Notes: a model not told the origin generated them from the letters alone. Positions 27,640 through 37,411 are shown, numbered from the stretch's first letter. The stretch: DNA of 64,000 nucleotides from Bacillus sp. B1-b2 (GCF_009183415.1 NZ_WEHU01000004.1:62001-126000); one strand, 5' to 3'. Numbers and translations are program-made.

Positions 27640-29106
27640 TTATTTCGAATTTATCTCGTTTGCCTCATTTACAAACGATAAGGAAAGCATAAACCAAATT
27701 AGAAGGCCACCTACACCTGGAATACTATTAAATCCCAATAAACTGACTAATAAAGCTACGATGATTGCTGTTCCTAACTGATAGTATTTATGGTGATTTT
27801 TGGGGTTTGATAATTTTTGCTTAAGTATCTTAAAGATCAGAAATAATCCATAGAAAAATAGAATGCCACCAACCCAGCCAAACGTGAAGAAAATATTAAG
27901 TATTCCATTATCAAATGTTCCATTTTCGCCCAAACTACCATTATTCCCTACCTTTGTACTTACTCCACTAGCACCGAACCCATGACCTATAGGGTTTTTT
28001 AGTATATTTTTAGCCATTTCCATTGTAAATTGTAAGCGTGCATTAAATGAATTATCTTCTTCTAAATTTCCTAGTGTAGAAAAACGCTCACTTATATCAT
28101 TCCCTCCAGGTATCATAGTAATAACATTTAGAAGAACTATTACGACCATGGTAACTAAAGAAATATATTTTATTTTCTTTATCGTACTTGTTGAAAAAAG
28201 TATATAAACAATTATTCCGACAATAGAAAAAATCCAAGAGGATCTAACCAATGAGATTGCTAATGCAGATAAAACAATAAAAACACCAAACCATCCAAAT
28301 GCTCCTCTCCAGCGCCTTTCTAATATCATTGGAATTACTGCAATAGAAAGAAAAAGGGCAAATGGTCCAGGAGAATTTAAAGTAGAAAAAATACGAAAGC
28401 TCATTGGTTCTGCAAGACCAATTGAATTCATTTGTACGTTCTCCATCCATAACTTATCCCATGGAGGCAAATAAAAATATTGAATCCATCCATATACTGA
28501 GATAATTACTGCTATATTGGATAAGCTAGAAACCCAAAAATCTCTTTTTTGCAATTCTGTTTTCGTTAACGTTAGACTATAAATCATTACCAAAGCAGGG
28601 ACCACATAGTTAGCCATTTCATATATAGCAGCCGCTTTATTGAATAGAACTCCCAATATTAAGGCATATATAAAAGAACATAGAAAGCAATATAAAATCC
28701 TTTTATGTTCTTTATTAAATACCATTTTCTTATGCATTAATGAAAATAAAATGGTTGATGTTACAAGTAATGGCCCAACACTTAGTAATGAGACTGACTG
28801 GAATTCCCCTACCATCCAATCGCTTATTCTTCTTATTCCTGGCATAAGCGCCCATAAACTTAATATATAGACCAATAACATCCTTGATCTAAAATATGAT
28901 AAGAGCACCCCTATAAGAGTGAATGCTAATAGTAAAATCATTTGAAAAAGATATACTTTATTTAGTTTCGGAGTGATATAACCAATTACAAACATGGAGG
29001 ACAACATCATTATCATCAGTAAATAAAAATTTTTTCTTATTTTAATAGGATATCCTATTAGTCTATTCAACTCATTTTCACCTTCAATCAAAACATCACT
29101 ATTCAC
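27640..29106 (-). CDS. Wzy-type O-antigen polymerase/ligase family protein
   Basis: 488 aa with about 12 hydrophobic segments and a large extracellular loop containing the conserved GHGFGASG stretch. It should polymerise EPS repeat units outside the membrane after Wzx flipping. It sits between two glycosyltransferase genes. Confidence 0.85.
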   Translation of the reverse strand: MNSDVLIEGENELNRLIGYPIKIRKNFYLLMIMMLSSMFVIGYITPKLNKVYLFQMILLLAFTLIGVLLSYFRSRMLLVYILSLWALMPGIRRISDWMVGEFQSVSLLSVGPLLVTSTILFSLMHKKMVFNKEHKRILYCFLCSFIYALILGVLFNKAAAIYEMANYVVPALVMIYSLTLTKTELQKRDFWVSSLSNIAVIISVYGWIQYFYLPPWDKLWMENVQMNSIGLAEPMSFRIFSTLNSPGPFALFLSIAVIPMILERRWRGAFGWFGVFIVLSALAISLVRSSWIFSIVGIIVYILFSTSTIKKIKYISLVTMVVIVLLNVITMIPGGNDISERFSTLGNLEEDNSFNARLQFTMEMAKNILKNPIGHGFGASGVSTKVGNNGSLGENGTFDNGILNIFFTFGWVGGILFFYGLFLIFKILKQKLSNPKNHHKYYQLGTAIIVALLVSLLGFNSIPGVGGLLIWFMLSLSFVNEANEINSK

Positions 29107-29137
29107 CTTATCTACCGAAGACTCGTATTACATTTAG

Positions 29138-30037
29138 CTAAAGAGTCAACCTTGTTTTTATATTTATCAAGTACTTTTGGAAGACATTTTTATTTTTACT
29201 TGCTAATCTAATAACTTGCAATAAACCAGGTTTTTCTGATGTTCCGATAATTAGGGACCACAAGATAAAAGTTATCTTTCTTATTCTAGTATCAAAAAAC
29301 TCTTTGAGAATAAGTGTTTCATTATACACTGAGAAATAATAAGCATCTTTATTAAAAATATTTCTTTGATCTGAATCAAACCTATCTGCTGGATAATGAT
29401 TGACTGAGACGGAAGGATCATAGATTAACCTCCATCCTTTTTTCTTTACACTTAAACTAAATGCTAAATCATTATGTACTTGTGCCCCATTTCCTAATAA
29501 TCGCTCATCAAACTTTAGCCCTTTTATTGCTTCACTCCTATAGCTCATATTTGCTCCCTTTAGCACTTCTACATCTCGTGGATTACCATAGCCTAAATGG
29601 TGATTGCCAACTACCTTTCCATACCAAAGTACCTTACCTACAACGTCTTTTTCTCCTTCTTCCCTTGTAGTTCCATGATAGACCCAATCACGACCGCCTA
29701 CTCCACCTACTTCAATAGATTGTTTGAATATCTCAATAATTCTTTTCAACCAGTCAGTATGTGGAATTGTATCATCATCTAATATGCATAAATACTCCCC
29801 TAGCGCTGATTGTAACCCCTTATTTAAAGCTGCAACCTGCCCTGGCATCGTTACAAAGACTGTTTTAATGGTTAGTGATGAGGAGAAGCCTTTAATAAAA
29901 TTTTTAGTTTCTATATCAGTATCTCTTACAACCACTATCACTTCATCAGGTCTTATCATCTGTCTCTCTAATCCAATTAAGCATCTTCTGAGATCACCGG
30001 TTCGTTTAAAGGTTGGAATAATGACTGATGTTTCCAA
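29138..30037 (-). CDS. GT2 family glycosyltransferase
   Basis: 299 aa, TTG 30037 after GGAGGG. TSVIIPTFKRTGDLRRCL at the start; LCILDDDTIPHTDWL holds the DxD; GGVGGRDWVY and KGANMSYR follow. Acts on the lipid-linked saccharide. Confidence 0.88.
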   Translation of the reverse strand: METSVIIPTFKRTGDLRRCLIGLERQMIRPDEVIVVVRDTDIETKNFIKGFSSSLTIKTVFVTMPGQVAALNKGLQSALGEYLCILDDDTIPHTDWLKRIIEIFKQSIEVGGVGGRDWVYHGTTREEGEKDVVGKVLWYGKVVGNHHLGYGNPRDVEVLKGANMSYRSEAIKGLKFDERLLGNGAQVHNDLAFSLSVKKKGWRLIYDPSVSVNHYPADRFDSDQRNIFNKDAYYFSVYNETLILKEFFDTRIRKITFILWSLIIGTSEKPGLLQVIRLASKNKNVFQKYLINIKTRLTL

Positions 30038-30058
30038 TTCATTCCCTCCACTAGTACA

Positions 30059-30730
30059 TTAATAAGCATCCTTTGAGCCAAATAAAACAAGAACTGTTTT
30101 AAGTATTAGCTTTATATCTATCCATATATTCCGTTGGCAAATGTATTTTAAATCTAGTTCAACCCATTCCTCAAAACTAATATTACTTCTTCCACTTACC
30201 TGCCAGTAACAGGTTATTCCCGGAACAACCATTAGCCTTTGCATTTCATAAGAACTATAAGCCTCTACCTCTTGCGGAAGAGGCGGTCTCGGTCCTACTA
30301 AACTCATGTCCCCTTTTAAAACATTAATAAGTTGAGGAAGCTCATCTATGCTAGTCTTGCGGATAAATTTCCCGATTCTTGTTATTCTTGGATCTTGTTT
30401 CATTTTAAAAACAGGACCACTTGCTTCATTCTTCTCCAATAGAGCAGCCTTAAGTTCTTCCGCATTGGAGACCATAGATCGGAACTTATACATACTAAAA
30501 GTTTTCCCGTTCTTTCCAATTCTCGTTTGTTTAAAAAAGATAAATCCATTTCTGTCTTCTAACTTTATTAAAATTCCAATAATTAAGAATAAGAATGAAA
30601 GTACAACTAACCCTAACAGAGAGCCAATAATATCAAGGGTTCTCTTAAAAAAAATATATGTCTTATGTTCTTTAACAACCAATTCTTCGGATATTACATT
30701 TATATCTCTTACTATTGTTTTTCCTTCCAC
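30059..30730 (-). CDS. Initiating undecaprenyl-phosphate sugar phosphotransferase
   Basis: About 223 aa from GTG 30730, which has GGAGG at a good distance; TTG 30736 is too close to it. One N-terminal membrane helix (about 30-52) is followed by the bacterial sugar transferase core: KRTLDIIGS, YKFRSMV, KTSIDELPQLINVLKGDMSLVGPRPP and the C-terminal PGITCYWQVSGRS. It starts the repeat unit by moving a sugar-phosphate to undecaprenyl phosphate. Confidence 0.93.
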   Translation of the reverse strand: MEGKTIVRDINVISEELVVKEHKTYIFFKRTLDIIGSLLGLVVLSFLFLIIGILIKLEDRNGFIFFKQTRIGKNGKTFSMYKFRSMVSNAEELKAALLEKNEASGPVFKMKQDPRITRIGKFIRKTSIDELPQLINVLKGDMSLVGPRPPLPQEVEAYSSYEMQRLMVVPGITCYWQVSGRSNISFEEWVELDLKYICQRNIWIDIKLILKTVLVLFGSKDAY

Positions 30731-30791
30731 TGCCAACTACCTCCACAAGACTTTCTATCCATTACTAAAATAGTGAAATCTAGTTGTGCCA

Positions 30792-32114
30792 TTATATTAA
30801 CTTTCTTACCTTTTCATTTACATTAGGGCGGCCTATCGAGTAATACTCAATGTCACTATCTCTCATTAATTCTAATGAGAAACAATTTCTACCATCGATT
30901 ACGATAGGATCTTTCATTTTATGAAATAGGCTTACATCCATAAGTTTTATCTCATCCCATTCCGTTAATATGAGAACTACATCACAAGGTTGTATTGCCT
31001 CGACTATAGAATCTACATATACAACTTTAGGAGGTAATAACTCTTTTGCATTCTCCATTGCTATTGGATCATATGCATAAACCTCTGCTCCACCTTCAAG
31101 AAGATCTTTCACTATACGTAATGAGGGAGCCTCTCTCATATCATCTGTATTCGGTTTAAAGGCTAATCCTAAAATTCCAATTTTCAATCCTTTCACATTG
31201 GGATAAACTTGTCTTAACTTATCCATTAGTAAAACCTGTTGTTTTTTATTAACATTCACTACCCCTTTCAATAATTCGAAGTCGTAGTAAACATTTCCAG
31301 CTATTTGGATTAATGCCTTTGTATCTTTCGGAAAACAAGAACCACCATATCCAATGCCGGCTTTTAGGAATTGAGATCCTATTCTTGTATCTAATCCCAT
31401 ACCAATAGCAACCTCTTCAATATTGGCTTGAACTCTTTCACAAATATTAGATATTTCATTGATAAAACTGATTTTTGTTGCAAGAAAAGCATTAGAAGCA
31501 TACTTAATCATTTCTGCACTTTCAATAGACGTTTTAAAAACAGGAATACCAAAAGGCTCATTAACTTTCTCCATTATGCTTGCAGCTTTTTCATTATCTG
31601 TCCCTATTACGATTCGGTCTCCATGGAAGGAATCATAGATTGCTGTCCCTTCTTTTAGGAATTCCGGATTCGATACAATTTCCACCTGTACATCATGAAT
31701 CAAGTTTTGGAGAATGATTTCTTTTATCTTTCTATTTGTACCTACTGGAACTGTACTTTTCGTCACTACGATCGTATTTCTCACTATATTTTCTGCAATG
31801 GAGTATGCCACTTCTTCAATATATTTCAGATTTGCTGATCCATCTTCATTTTCTGGTGTACCTACAGCAATATAAATAAGATCAGCTTTCAAGAAAGCTT
31901 CATGATGATTTGTTGTGAATAACAACCGATTATTATCAAGATTTTCCTTCATTAATTCACTTAGACCTGGTTCGTAAATAGGAGAGATACCTGATTTCAT
32001 TTTCTCTACTTTTTCTTTATCAATATCCACACAGGTTACTGAATGACCTATCTGCGAAAGACTAACACCTGTAACAAGTCCTACATAGCCCGTACCAACA
32101 ACTGTTATATTCAA
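30792..32114 (-). CDS. ugd: UDP-glucose 6-dehydrogenase
   Basis: 440 aa, TTG 32114 after AAGGAGG. NAD-binding VVGTGYVGLVTGVSL, then the central domain with the catalytic Cys in GGSCFPKDTKAL. It oxidises UDP-glucose from GalU next door to UDP-glucuronate, so the EPS should contain an acidic sugar. Confidence 0.95.
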   Translation of the reverse strand: MNITVVGTGYVGLVTGVSLSQIGHSVTCVDIDKEKVEKMKSGISPIYEPGLSELMKENLDNNRLLFTTNHHEAFLKADLIYIAVGTPENEDGSANLKYIEEVAYSIAENIVRNTIVVTKSTVPVGTNRKIKEIILQNLIHDVQVEIVSNPEFLKEGTAIYDSFHGDRIVIGTDNEKAASIMEKVNEPFGIPVFKTSIESAEMIKYASNAFLATKISFINEISNICERVQANIEEVAIGMGLDTRIGSQFLKAGIGYGGSCFPKDTKALIQIAGNVYYDFELLKGVVNVNKKQQVLLMDKLRQVYPNVKGLKIGILGLAFKPNTDDMREAPSLRIVKDLLEGGAEVYAYDPIAMENAKELLPPKVVYVDSIVEAIQPCDVVLILTEWDEIKLMDVSLFHKMKDPIVIDGRNCFSLELMRDSDIEYYSIGRPNVNEKVRKLI

Positions 32115-32142
32115 TGAAAATCCTCCTTATAATAAGAGATAA

Positions 32143-33024
32143 TTATTGTTCTACCGGCTGTTGCATGAGTTCTCTTAGAATCTGTTGTACTTCTGTGCCG
32201 ATTTTTTCATTTTTCAGGGCGAATTCAACAGTTGTTCGAATAAACCCTAACACTTCACCTACATCATGACGCTTACCCTCAAAGTCATAAGCAAATACTC
32301 TTTGATATTTATTCATTTGTTGAATGGCATCTGTTAACTGAATTTCACCACCAGATCCAACGGCTTGATTCTCTAAGAAAGAGAAAATCTCCGGTGTGAA
32401 AATATAGCGTCCCATTATCGCTAGGTTAGAAGGTGCTTCACCTTGCTTAGGCTTCTCAACAAAATTACTAACCTGATATCTTCGACCTTCTATTGATATT
32501 GGATCAACAATTCCATATCTTGATGTATCTTCATCTGGAACTGTTTGTACCCCAATTATTGACGCTTTGGTTTCGTCATATTGATCTATTAGCTGCCTTA
32601 AACATGGAGTATTACTCTCCACTATGTCATCTCCAAGTAGTACAGCAAATGGCTCATTTCCTATGAATTTTCGAGCACACCAAACTGCATGACCCAGCCC
32701 CTTTGGCTCTTTTTGTCTAATATAGTGGATATTAGCTAGATTAGAAGAATATTGGACTTTGTCTAACAAATCAAATTTCCCTTTATCCGCAAGATTTCTT
32801 TCTAACTCAGAGGAAGAATCAAAATGATCCTCTATCGCTCTTTTTCCCTTACCTGTTACAATAATAATTTCTTCAATACCTGAAGCAACTGCCTCTTCTA
32901 CGATGTATTGAATGGTTGGTTTGTCTACTATTGGTAGCATTTCTTTTGGTAATGCTTTTGTAGCAGGCAAAAATCTAGTTCCTAGACCCGCTGCTGGTAT
33001 AATTGCTTTTTTTATTTTTTTCAT
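32143..33024 (-). CDS. galU: UTP-glucose-1-phosphate uridylyltransferase
   Basis: 293 aa, ATG 33024 after [31 protein letters not shown] is the GalU signature; [20 protein letters not shown] and the KRHDVGE-type tail complete it. It makes UDP-glucose for ugd and glycosyltransferases. It is preceded by a long structured leader rather than by a tightly coupled gene. Confidence 0.95.
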   Translation of the reverse strand: MKKIKKAIIPAAGLGTRFLPATKALPKEMLPIVDKPTIQYIVEEAVASGIEEIIIVTGKGKRAIEDHFDSSSELERNLADKGKFDLLDKVQYSSNLANIHYIRQKEPKGLGHAVWCARKFIGNEPFAVLLGDDIVESNTPCLRQLIDQYDETKASIIGVQTVPDEDTSRYGIVDPISIEGRRYQVSNFVEKPKQGEAPSNLAIMGRYIFTPEIFSFLENQAVGSGGEIQLTDAIQQMNKYQRVFAYDFEGKRHDVGEVLGFIRTTVEFALKNEKIGTEVQQILRELMQQPVEQ

Positions 33025-33046
33025 CTGCTTCTTCCTCTCCTTTATA

Positions 33047-33108
33047 AATAATTAGAGGGTATCTCAAAAATATCAATTTCTTGTTTTTGAGATATCCCCT
33101 AATTATTT
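33047..33108 (-). other. Long hairpin just upstream of galU
   Basis: Arms 33047-33070 and 33084-33108 pair over about 24 bp with one or two bulges (AATAATTAG...TATCTCAAAAA against TTTTTGAGATA...CTAATTATT). There is no clear U-run after the 3' arm, so it is not a standard terminator. It may be an RNA-processing or attenuation site placed between the leader RNA and the galU ribosome site. Confidence 0.6.
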
Positions 33109-33124
33109 TTATAAATAAAATGAA

Positions 33125-33245
33125 ATGAGGCATTGAACCTCCCCTCACATTATACTTTTGCAGACTAGCGCTAAGGTAACAGGCAATTGTTACCCACAGT
33201 ATAACCGAGTGCCTCCATTGATAATGGTTAGGAGACATCACCAAG
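33125..33245 (-). ncRNA. Candidate EAR-type (eps-associated) structured leader RNA
   Basis: In the 282-nt gap between the regulatory genes (cpsC, cpsD, cpsB) and the biosynthetic genes, the minus strand holds an ordered structure. TTATACT and AGTATAA (33198-33204 and 33150-33156) close a domain around hairpin GGTAACA/TGTTACC (33188-33194 and 33175-33181). It is preceded by GGAGGCACTCGGT. B. subtilis has the EAR antitermination RNA in the analogous place, between epsB and epsC. The match rests on position and structure; I could not align it to the family model. Confidence 0.5.
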
Positions 33246-33247
33246 AA

Positions 33248-33262
33248 TTCTTTATTAAGAAC
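33248..33262. promoter_or_regulatory. SinR-like operator candidate before the leader RNA
   Basis: TTCTTTATTAAGAAC is a near-perfect palindrome, almost the same as the box overlapping the cyclase promoter (TTCTTAATAAAGAAC at 9018-9032). It lies at the 5' side of the candidate EAR RNA. Confidence 0.45.
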
Positions 33263-33306
33263 AACTAAAGTAAACTTAAACCAACATGGTTAGTTGACTG
33301 ATAGTA

Positions 33307-34056
33307 TTAAAATATTCCTAATATCCTTTTTTCGATCTTTATTGGTGTATTAATATCAATTGTTTTATTTTCTAAGATACGACTTGCATTATTCTGCAAA
33401 GCTAAGACATAATCTTCCCCATAATGTTTACTAATATATTTATATGCCTTAGCTAGCAATAGTCCTTTTTCACTATGTGCATTCGTAGCAACCAAATGAA
33501 CGTATCTTTGACGTATAAGCTGATTAGCAAGTTTTTGGATTTTCAGACCATTCTTTCCCAAAATGCTTGCTGCAGATATTTGAACTAATACTCCCAATCC
33601 CAATAAATTATATAATGTATCCGGATTACTAAGTAGGAATGAATTTGTTTCTGGGTGCGATAAAATAATTTGATAACCTCTAATATGATAGTTAAAAATT
33701 ATTTTGGTTAACTGAGGAGGAATTTCACTTGATTCTAATTTCATTAATATGTGGGTATTTCCTATATAACATGAGTTATCATATTCCATCTTTATAAAAC
33801 CATTTGTAATAACTATTTCGGGCCTTAATTGAATTTCCATGCTAATTCCAACTTCGTTGAGTTTCTCTTTTAATCCTCCTATTTGGACTAATCTACTCTT
33901 CCTTTCTTCTTCCTTAACCAAAGGTAAAGGAAGAATTATCGTATGAATTCCTTGTTCATAAGACTTCTTCGCCATCCAATAACTTTTTTCATAGGAGGTA
34001 TCATTTTGTTGTTCATCAGAAAAAAGAATACAATTTATATCAATCAAAAGGAACAC
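33307..34056 (-). CDS. CpsB/CapC-family PHP phosphatase homologue with degenerate active site
   Basis: 249 aa. Its place after the CpsD kinase and its overall length match the CpsB/YwqE tyrosine-phosphatase family. However, the metal-ligand motif (M)IDxHxH reads LIDINCI, TPHH reads LPLP, and SDAH reads TNAH; only the His of SHPE and the last NAH His survive. The enzyme is therefore probably catalytically dead and may act as a binding or scaffold protein. The preceding CpsD also lacks its tyrosine tail. Confidence 0.78.
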   Translation of the reverse strand: MFLLIDINCILFSDEQQNDTSYEKSYWMAKKSYEQGIHTIILPLPLVKEEERKSRLVQIGGLKEKLNEVGISMEIQLRPEIVITNGFIKMEYDNSCYIGNTHILMKLESSEIPPQLTKIIFNYHIRGYQIILSHPETNSFLLSNPDTLYNLLGLGVLVQISAASILGKNGLKIQKLANQLIRQRYVHLVATNAHSEKGLLLAKAYKYISKHYGEDYVLALQNNASRILENKTIDINTPIKIEKRILGIF

Positions 34057-34161
34057 TCCTTATTATCAAAACCTGCAATATCAGTTCTTATTAAAGAACG
34101 TTTGGACAAAACTAAAAAATAGTCTAGTAATATAAATACTTTATCCAAGATGAACATGTGG

Positions 34162-34866
34162 CTATCTGAATAACATTTTTCTATTTTTACTTTTATTTCT
34201 AGATATTCTTTCATCATTAAGAGCAACTCCTACAAAATATGCATTTGTATTTGAAAGCATATCTCTTGTCAATTCAACTGTCTCTAAATCACTCTTATTA
34301 CTTCTTACAACCATTAATACTCCATCACAAATATTAGACAAGATCAATGAATCAGCTACTGAAACAACAGCAGGAGTATCAAAAATAATAATATCATATA
34401 TATTTTCTAGATTACTCAACAGCTGTTCCATTGAAGGTGATCCTAATAGTTCTGACGGATTAGGTGGGATTGGGCCACTAAGAAGTAACTCTAGATTTTC
34501 TATATGAGATTTTCTTACACAATCTTCTATTTCAGACTTTTCCACTAATATTGTACTTAATCCTATATTATTATTTTGTTCAAAGGTATAGTGTAATGTA
34601 GGTCTCCGGAAATTTGTATCAATCAGCAGAACCTTTTTCCCTACTTCTGCAAATGTTATTGCTAGATTTGCAGAAACAGTAGATTTTCCTTCTTGTTCCT
34701 CTCCTGAAACAATTACTAATGATTTTATATTATTTTCATTAATTGATAATTGAATCGTTGCTCGGATCGTATGATATTGCTCCCTAATAGGAGAATTTGG
34801 TTTTAAATGAGAGAGTAGATTGCTTTCGTTCTCCTGTTTAGAATTCCGTTTTAGTAGTGGCGACAT
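34162..34866 (-). CDS. CpsD/CapB-family BY-kinase-like protein lacking the tyrosine cluster
   Basis: 234 aa, overlapping the end of cpsC by 29 bp. Walker A SGEEQEGKST (54-63), Walker A' VLLIDTNFRRP and Walker B IIIFDTPAV are intact, so it should bind ATP and the membrane activator CpsC. The C-terminus ends NDERISRNKSKNRKMLFR, with none of the clustered tyrosines normally autophosphorylated in this family. About 100 bp of non-coding sequence separate it from the phosphatase homologue. Confidence 0.85.
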   Translation of the reverse strand: MSPLLKRNSKQENESNLLSHLKPNSPIREQYHTIRATIQLSINENNIKSLVIVSGEEQEGKSTVSANLAITFAEVGKKVLLIDTNFRRPTLHYTFEQNNNIGLSTILVEKSEIEDCVRKSHIENLELLLSGPIPPNPSELLGSPSMEQLLSNLENIYDIIIFDTPAVVSVADSLILSNICDGVLMVVRSNKSDLETVELTRDMLSNTNAYFVGVALNDERISRNKSKNRKMLFR

Positions 34867-35590
34867 TTATAGAGCTCCTTTCCGTTCTAAGTGATTCCAT
34901 AAATGAATGTGGAAGACGATCTTTATCGGAAATACTTGCTAAGTTTCCTACTACTTTAATATTTAAACGTTCTAAATCTGCTTTTGATTTTACTGTAGTA
35001 TCTAGAAATTCAAAGAGGAGGACTAATCCAACTCCTATAATTGCACCTAAAGCAATAGCAATACCTATATTGACCACTATATTAGGACTTATAGAATTGG
35101 TATTAACCTTTGCATCATTCATTACTTGTACATTATTTACTTTCATCAAGCTTGGTAATTTTTCTAAAAATGTCTGTACTGTAGTATTCGTAATAGCAGC
35201 AGCTCTTTCCGGATTTGTGTCCTTTGTTGTAATAGTTATTACTTGAGTAGAGTCTAATTTTGATACATTTATTTGTCCACTTAAAGCTTCTGCAGAAATT
35301 GGCAACTCTAATTTCTCTACAACATCATTTAAAATTACTGGATTTCGCATAATTACAATATATGTATCAATAAGGTCCATATTAGACCTAATATCCAAAT
35401 CACTTACATCCCCTATTTCAGCCATAGTCTTTGCCACAAGTAACTGAGAGCTAGTTTGGTATACAGGTTCTACTGTATAATAAGTAAATAATCCACTAAT
35501 AGCCCCTGTTCCTAATGAAACTAAGATTATTAATAATAGTCGTTTCTTCAAAACTGTGAAAATCTCTTTAATCGATTTTATGCCTTCCAA
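34838..35590 (-). CDS. CpsC/YveK-type chain-length regulator and kinase activator
   Basis: 250 aa, TTG 35590 after GAGGAGGG. Two membrane helices (about 17-37 and 172-193) flank an extracellular Wzz domain with TTKDTNPERAAAITN. The cytosolic tail (LRTERSSINVATTKTEF) is the part that activates CpsD-type kinases. It controls chain length with Wzy. Paralogue of the partial gene at 1-385. Confidence 0.9.
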   Translation of the reverse strand: MEGIKSIKEIFTVLKKRLLLIILVSLGTGAISGLFTYYTVEPVYQTSSQLLVAKTMAEIGDVSDLDIRSNMDLIDTYIVIMRNPVILNDVVEKLELPISAEALSGQINVSKLDSTQVITITTKDTNPERAAAITNTTVQTFLEKLPSLMKVNNVQVMNDAKVNTNSISPNIVVNIGIAIALGAIIGVGLVLLFEFLDTTVKSKADLERLNIKVVGNLASISDKDRLPHSFMESLRTERSSINVATTKTEF

Positions 35591-35635
35591 TTTTTTCCCT
35601 CCTCAAAAGTATTAGTATTATCAGCCATCTATATA

Positions 35636-35650
35636 TTCTTTATAGAGAAC
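35636..35650. promoter_or_regulatory. SinR-like operator candidate before cpsC
   Basis: TTCTTTATAGAGAAC, reverse strand GTTCTCTATAAAGAA, lies 46 bp upstream of the cpsC start. It contains GTTCTCT, an exact match to the published SinR half-site GTTCTYT, within an imperfect palindrome as in the B. subtilis eps operator. Confidence 0.55.
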
Positions 35651-35678
35651 GATTAACCCCTATGAATCTTTCAAATAT

Positions 35679-36795
35679 TTAAGCTTCAATACTTTCTTCC
35701 TTTACTATATTATCTATTAAATAATCATCAAGCTTAATAAAATGACTTTCTGCATTCTTAATTTGTTTTGAAATATTTATATTGTTATCTTTCATACACG
35801 TCAGTATAACCTCTGGTTGTATGTCACCAATTTCTGTGACATTCACAAACTTTCCATTAAACCCCATATCATTCATAACATTCGTCATCTTATTGCTATA
35901 AACAATTGGAAACACCGGTATATTATATACCCATCCCAAAATCATAGAATGGAATCTAGTAGCAATAATAAAACAAGACTGTGCAATTAACAATAATGAT
36001 TGCTCTATACTCTTCTTATAATAATGTGCTTTAATATCATTTTTATATTCTATTGGTATGAGATTCATAATATCTTTTATCGCTAAGTCATCTCCCTCAA
36101 ATTGACAAAACGACATAAAGGTTACCGTATAACCCTTCTCAACAAAGAATATTGATAATTCACTAATCTTTTTATAGTAAATCTGACTATATCCCTCTAA
36201 ACTTTTTCTGGACGGATTTATCACAGATATCAATATATTTTGTCCAACTAATTCTTTTTTATCTGTCTGTAACTGAAAGACAATATCATCCGCCATGCGA
36301 ACATTATTCATATCTTCAAATAATTCGTAAGAATACTTTTCTCTAAAGCAAACATCTGTATAATTGCTAAAGATTTTTCTATGGCTATCATAATATTCAC
36401 TTGTATAGTATGGTCCGAAATTTGCACCTAGTAGATAAAAAGGTTTAGAATTAATATACCTTTCTTTTGTTCGTTTATATTGCTTTTTCCAATTATCCCC
36501 TTGTACAAACAGAGAACCTCCTATGTGTACTACTGCATGACATATGCTACTTAACAGCTTTAAAGATATACAATCTATTTTAAATATTTTTCTAAACATA
36601 AAATTTATAGCTCTTATAAAAAAGGAGATTACTAGGAAAAACTTTTAAATTCTTATACTCTTTGAAAAGCTCTTTATAGTTTTTATTTGCATAGATATAA
36701 AATGTAATATGAGGATATCTTTCTATAAGTATTTTTAGAAATAAGTCATCTCCTAGATTAAATGTAAAAAAACCATGAACCATTACTCTTTTCAA
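35679..36795 (-). pseudogene. Polysaccharide pyruvyl transferase split by a frame change
   Basis: The N-terminal part, 36592-36795 (TTG 36795 after AAAGGAGTG), reads VMVHGFFTFNLGDDLFLKIL, the family's nucleotide-fold start. The C-terminal part, 35679-36599, begins MFRKIFKIDC and continues GGSLFVQGDNW, LGANFGPYYT and ATRFHSMILGW. Stop and new ATG overlap by 8 nt (ATGTTTAG). A single-base change near 36600 would restore one 370-residue protein. It is the first gene of the EPS transcript. Broken gene, coupled split gene or sequencing error cannot be separated here. Confidence 0.75.
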
Positions 36796-36840
36796 ATAAT
36801 CACTCCTTTTATTAAACATGCTAACAAGTATCTTATACAA

Positions 36841-37411
36841 CTAATTGCGATTTATTATAAAAGAAAACTAGATTGACCATATCGATATTTTATAAATAGA
36901 GAAGCTTGTCTAAATTGATGATTTTTTAATCCATTACTTTAAGAAGGGGTCAATTTTGTAATCTATAAAACTAGATTTCAAAAACTATTACCTGCTAAGT
37001 AACAGATCTTTTAATTCTTATTCAACTCAAACGTTCTCTATAACGTACAATTATCATAACACTATGTCATAGTGAACGTAAATATAATTTTAAAAAAATT
37101 TTCCAATTAATATTTACTAATTTCATCTTTGACTTTTATCTAACATTTCAAATGGCTGATGGAGTTATCTATTTACCTACTTAGTCGATGTTATTCTAGC
37201 TTTCAAGGATGATAACTCCTATCTGTATATTAGCTTTTCTTAGTTCTATACATAAATGCTTTGACGACATACCTCTCTAGAATTGAAGGGAATGAGCAAT
37301 GCTTTGCTGGAATATTACTTTGTTGCTTTATTGTAGTAATAGGAATAGGATTACTAAACAGAGAGTAATTGCTAAATCCAATCCTTAGAAGTGTTCGATA
37401 AGATAGGAGGG
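36841..37411. other. AT-rich upstream region of the EPS locus
   Basis: No intact gene. It contains an operator-like box (37033-37045). At 37270-37370 there is a plus-strand coding relic ending LLCCFIVVIGIGLLNRE that looks like the C-terminus of a membrane transporter. A promoter for the EPS operon is expected here, but no -35/-10 pair is convincing. Confidence 0.4.
37033..37045. promoter_or_regulatory. SinR-like operator candidate upstream of the EPS locus
   Basis: GTTCTCTATAACG, inside the inverted repeat ACGTT-N6-AACGT, repeats GTTCTCTATAA of the cpsC box. It lies about 240 bp upstream of the first EPS gene. Confidence 0.5.

Noticed and set aside
32975-33244. 89-codon frame on the minus strand upstream of and into galU
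   Set aside because: It runs through the structured leader RNA and the 24-bp hairpin, has no family resemblance, and overlaps the GalU start in another frame.
34044-34226. 60-codon frame between the CpsD and CpsB homologues, considered as the missing tyrosine tail
   Set aside because: It is out of frame, overlaps both genes, and contains no tyrosine cluster.
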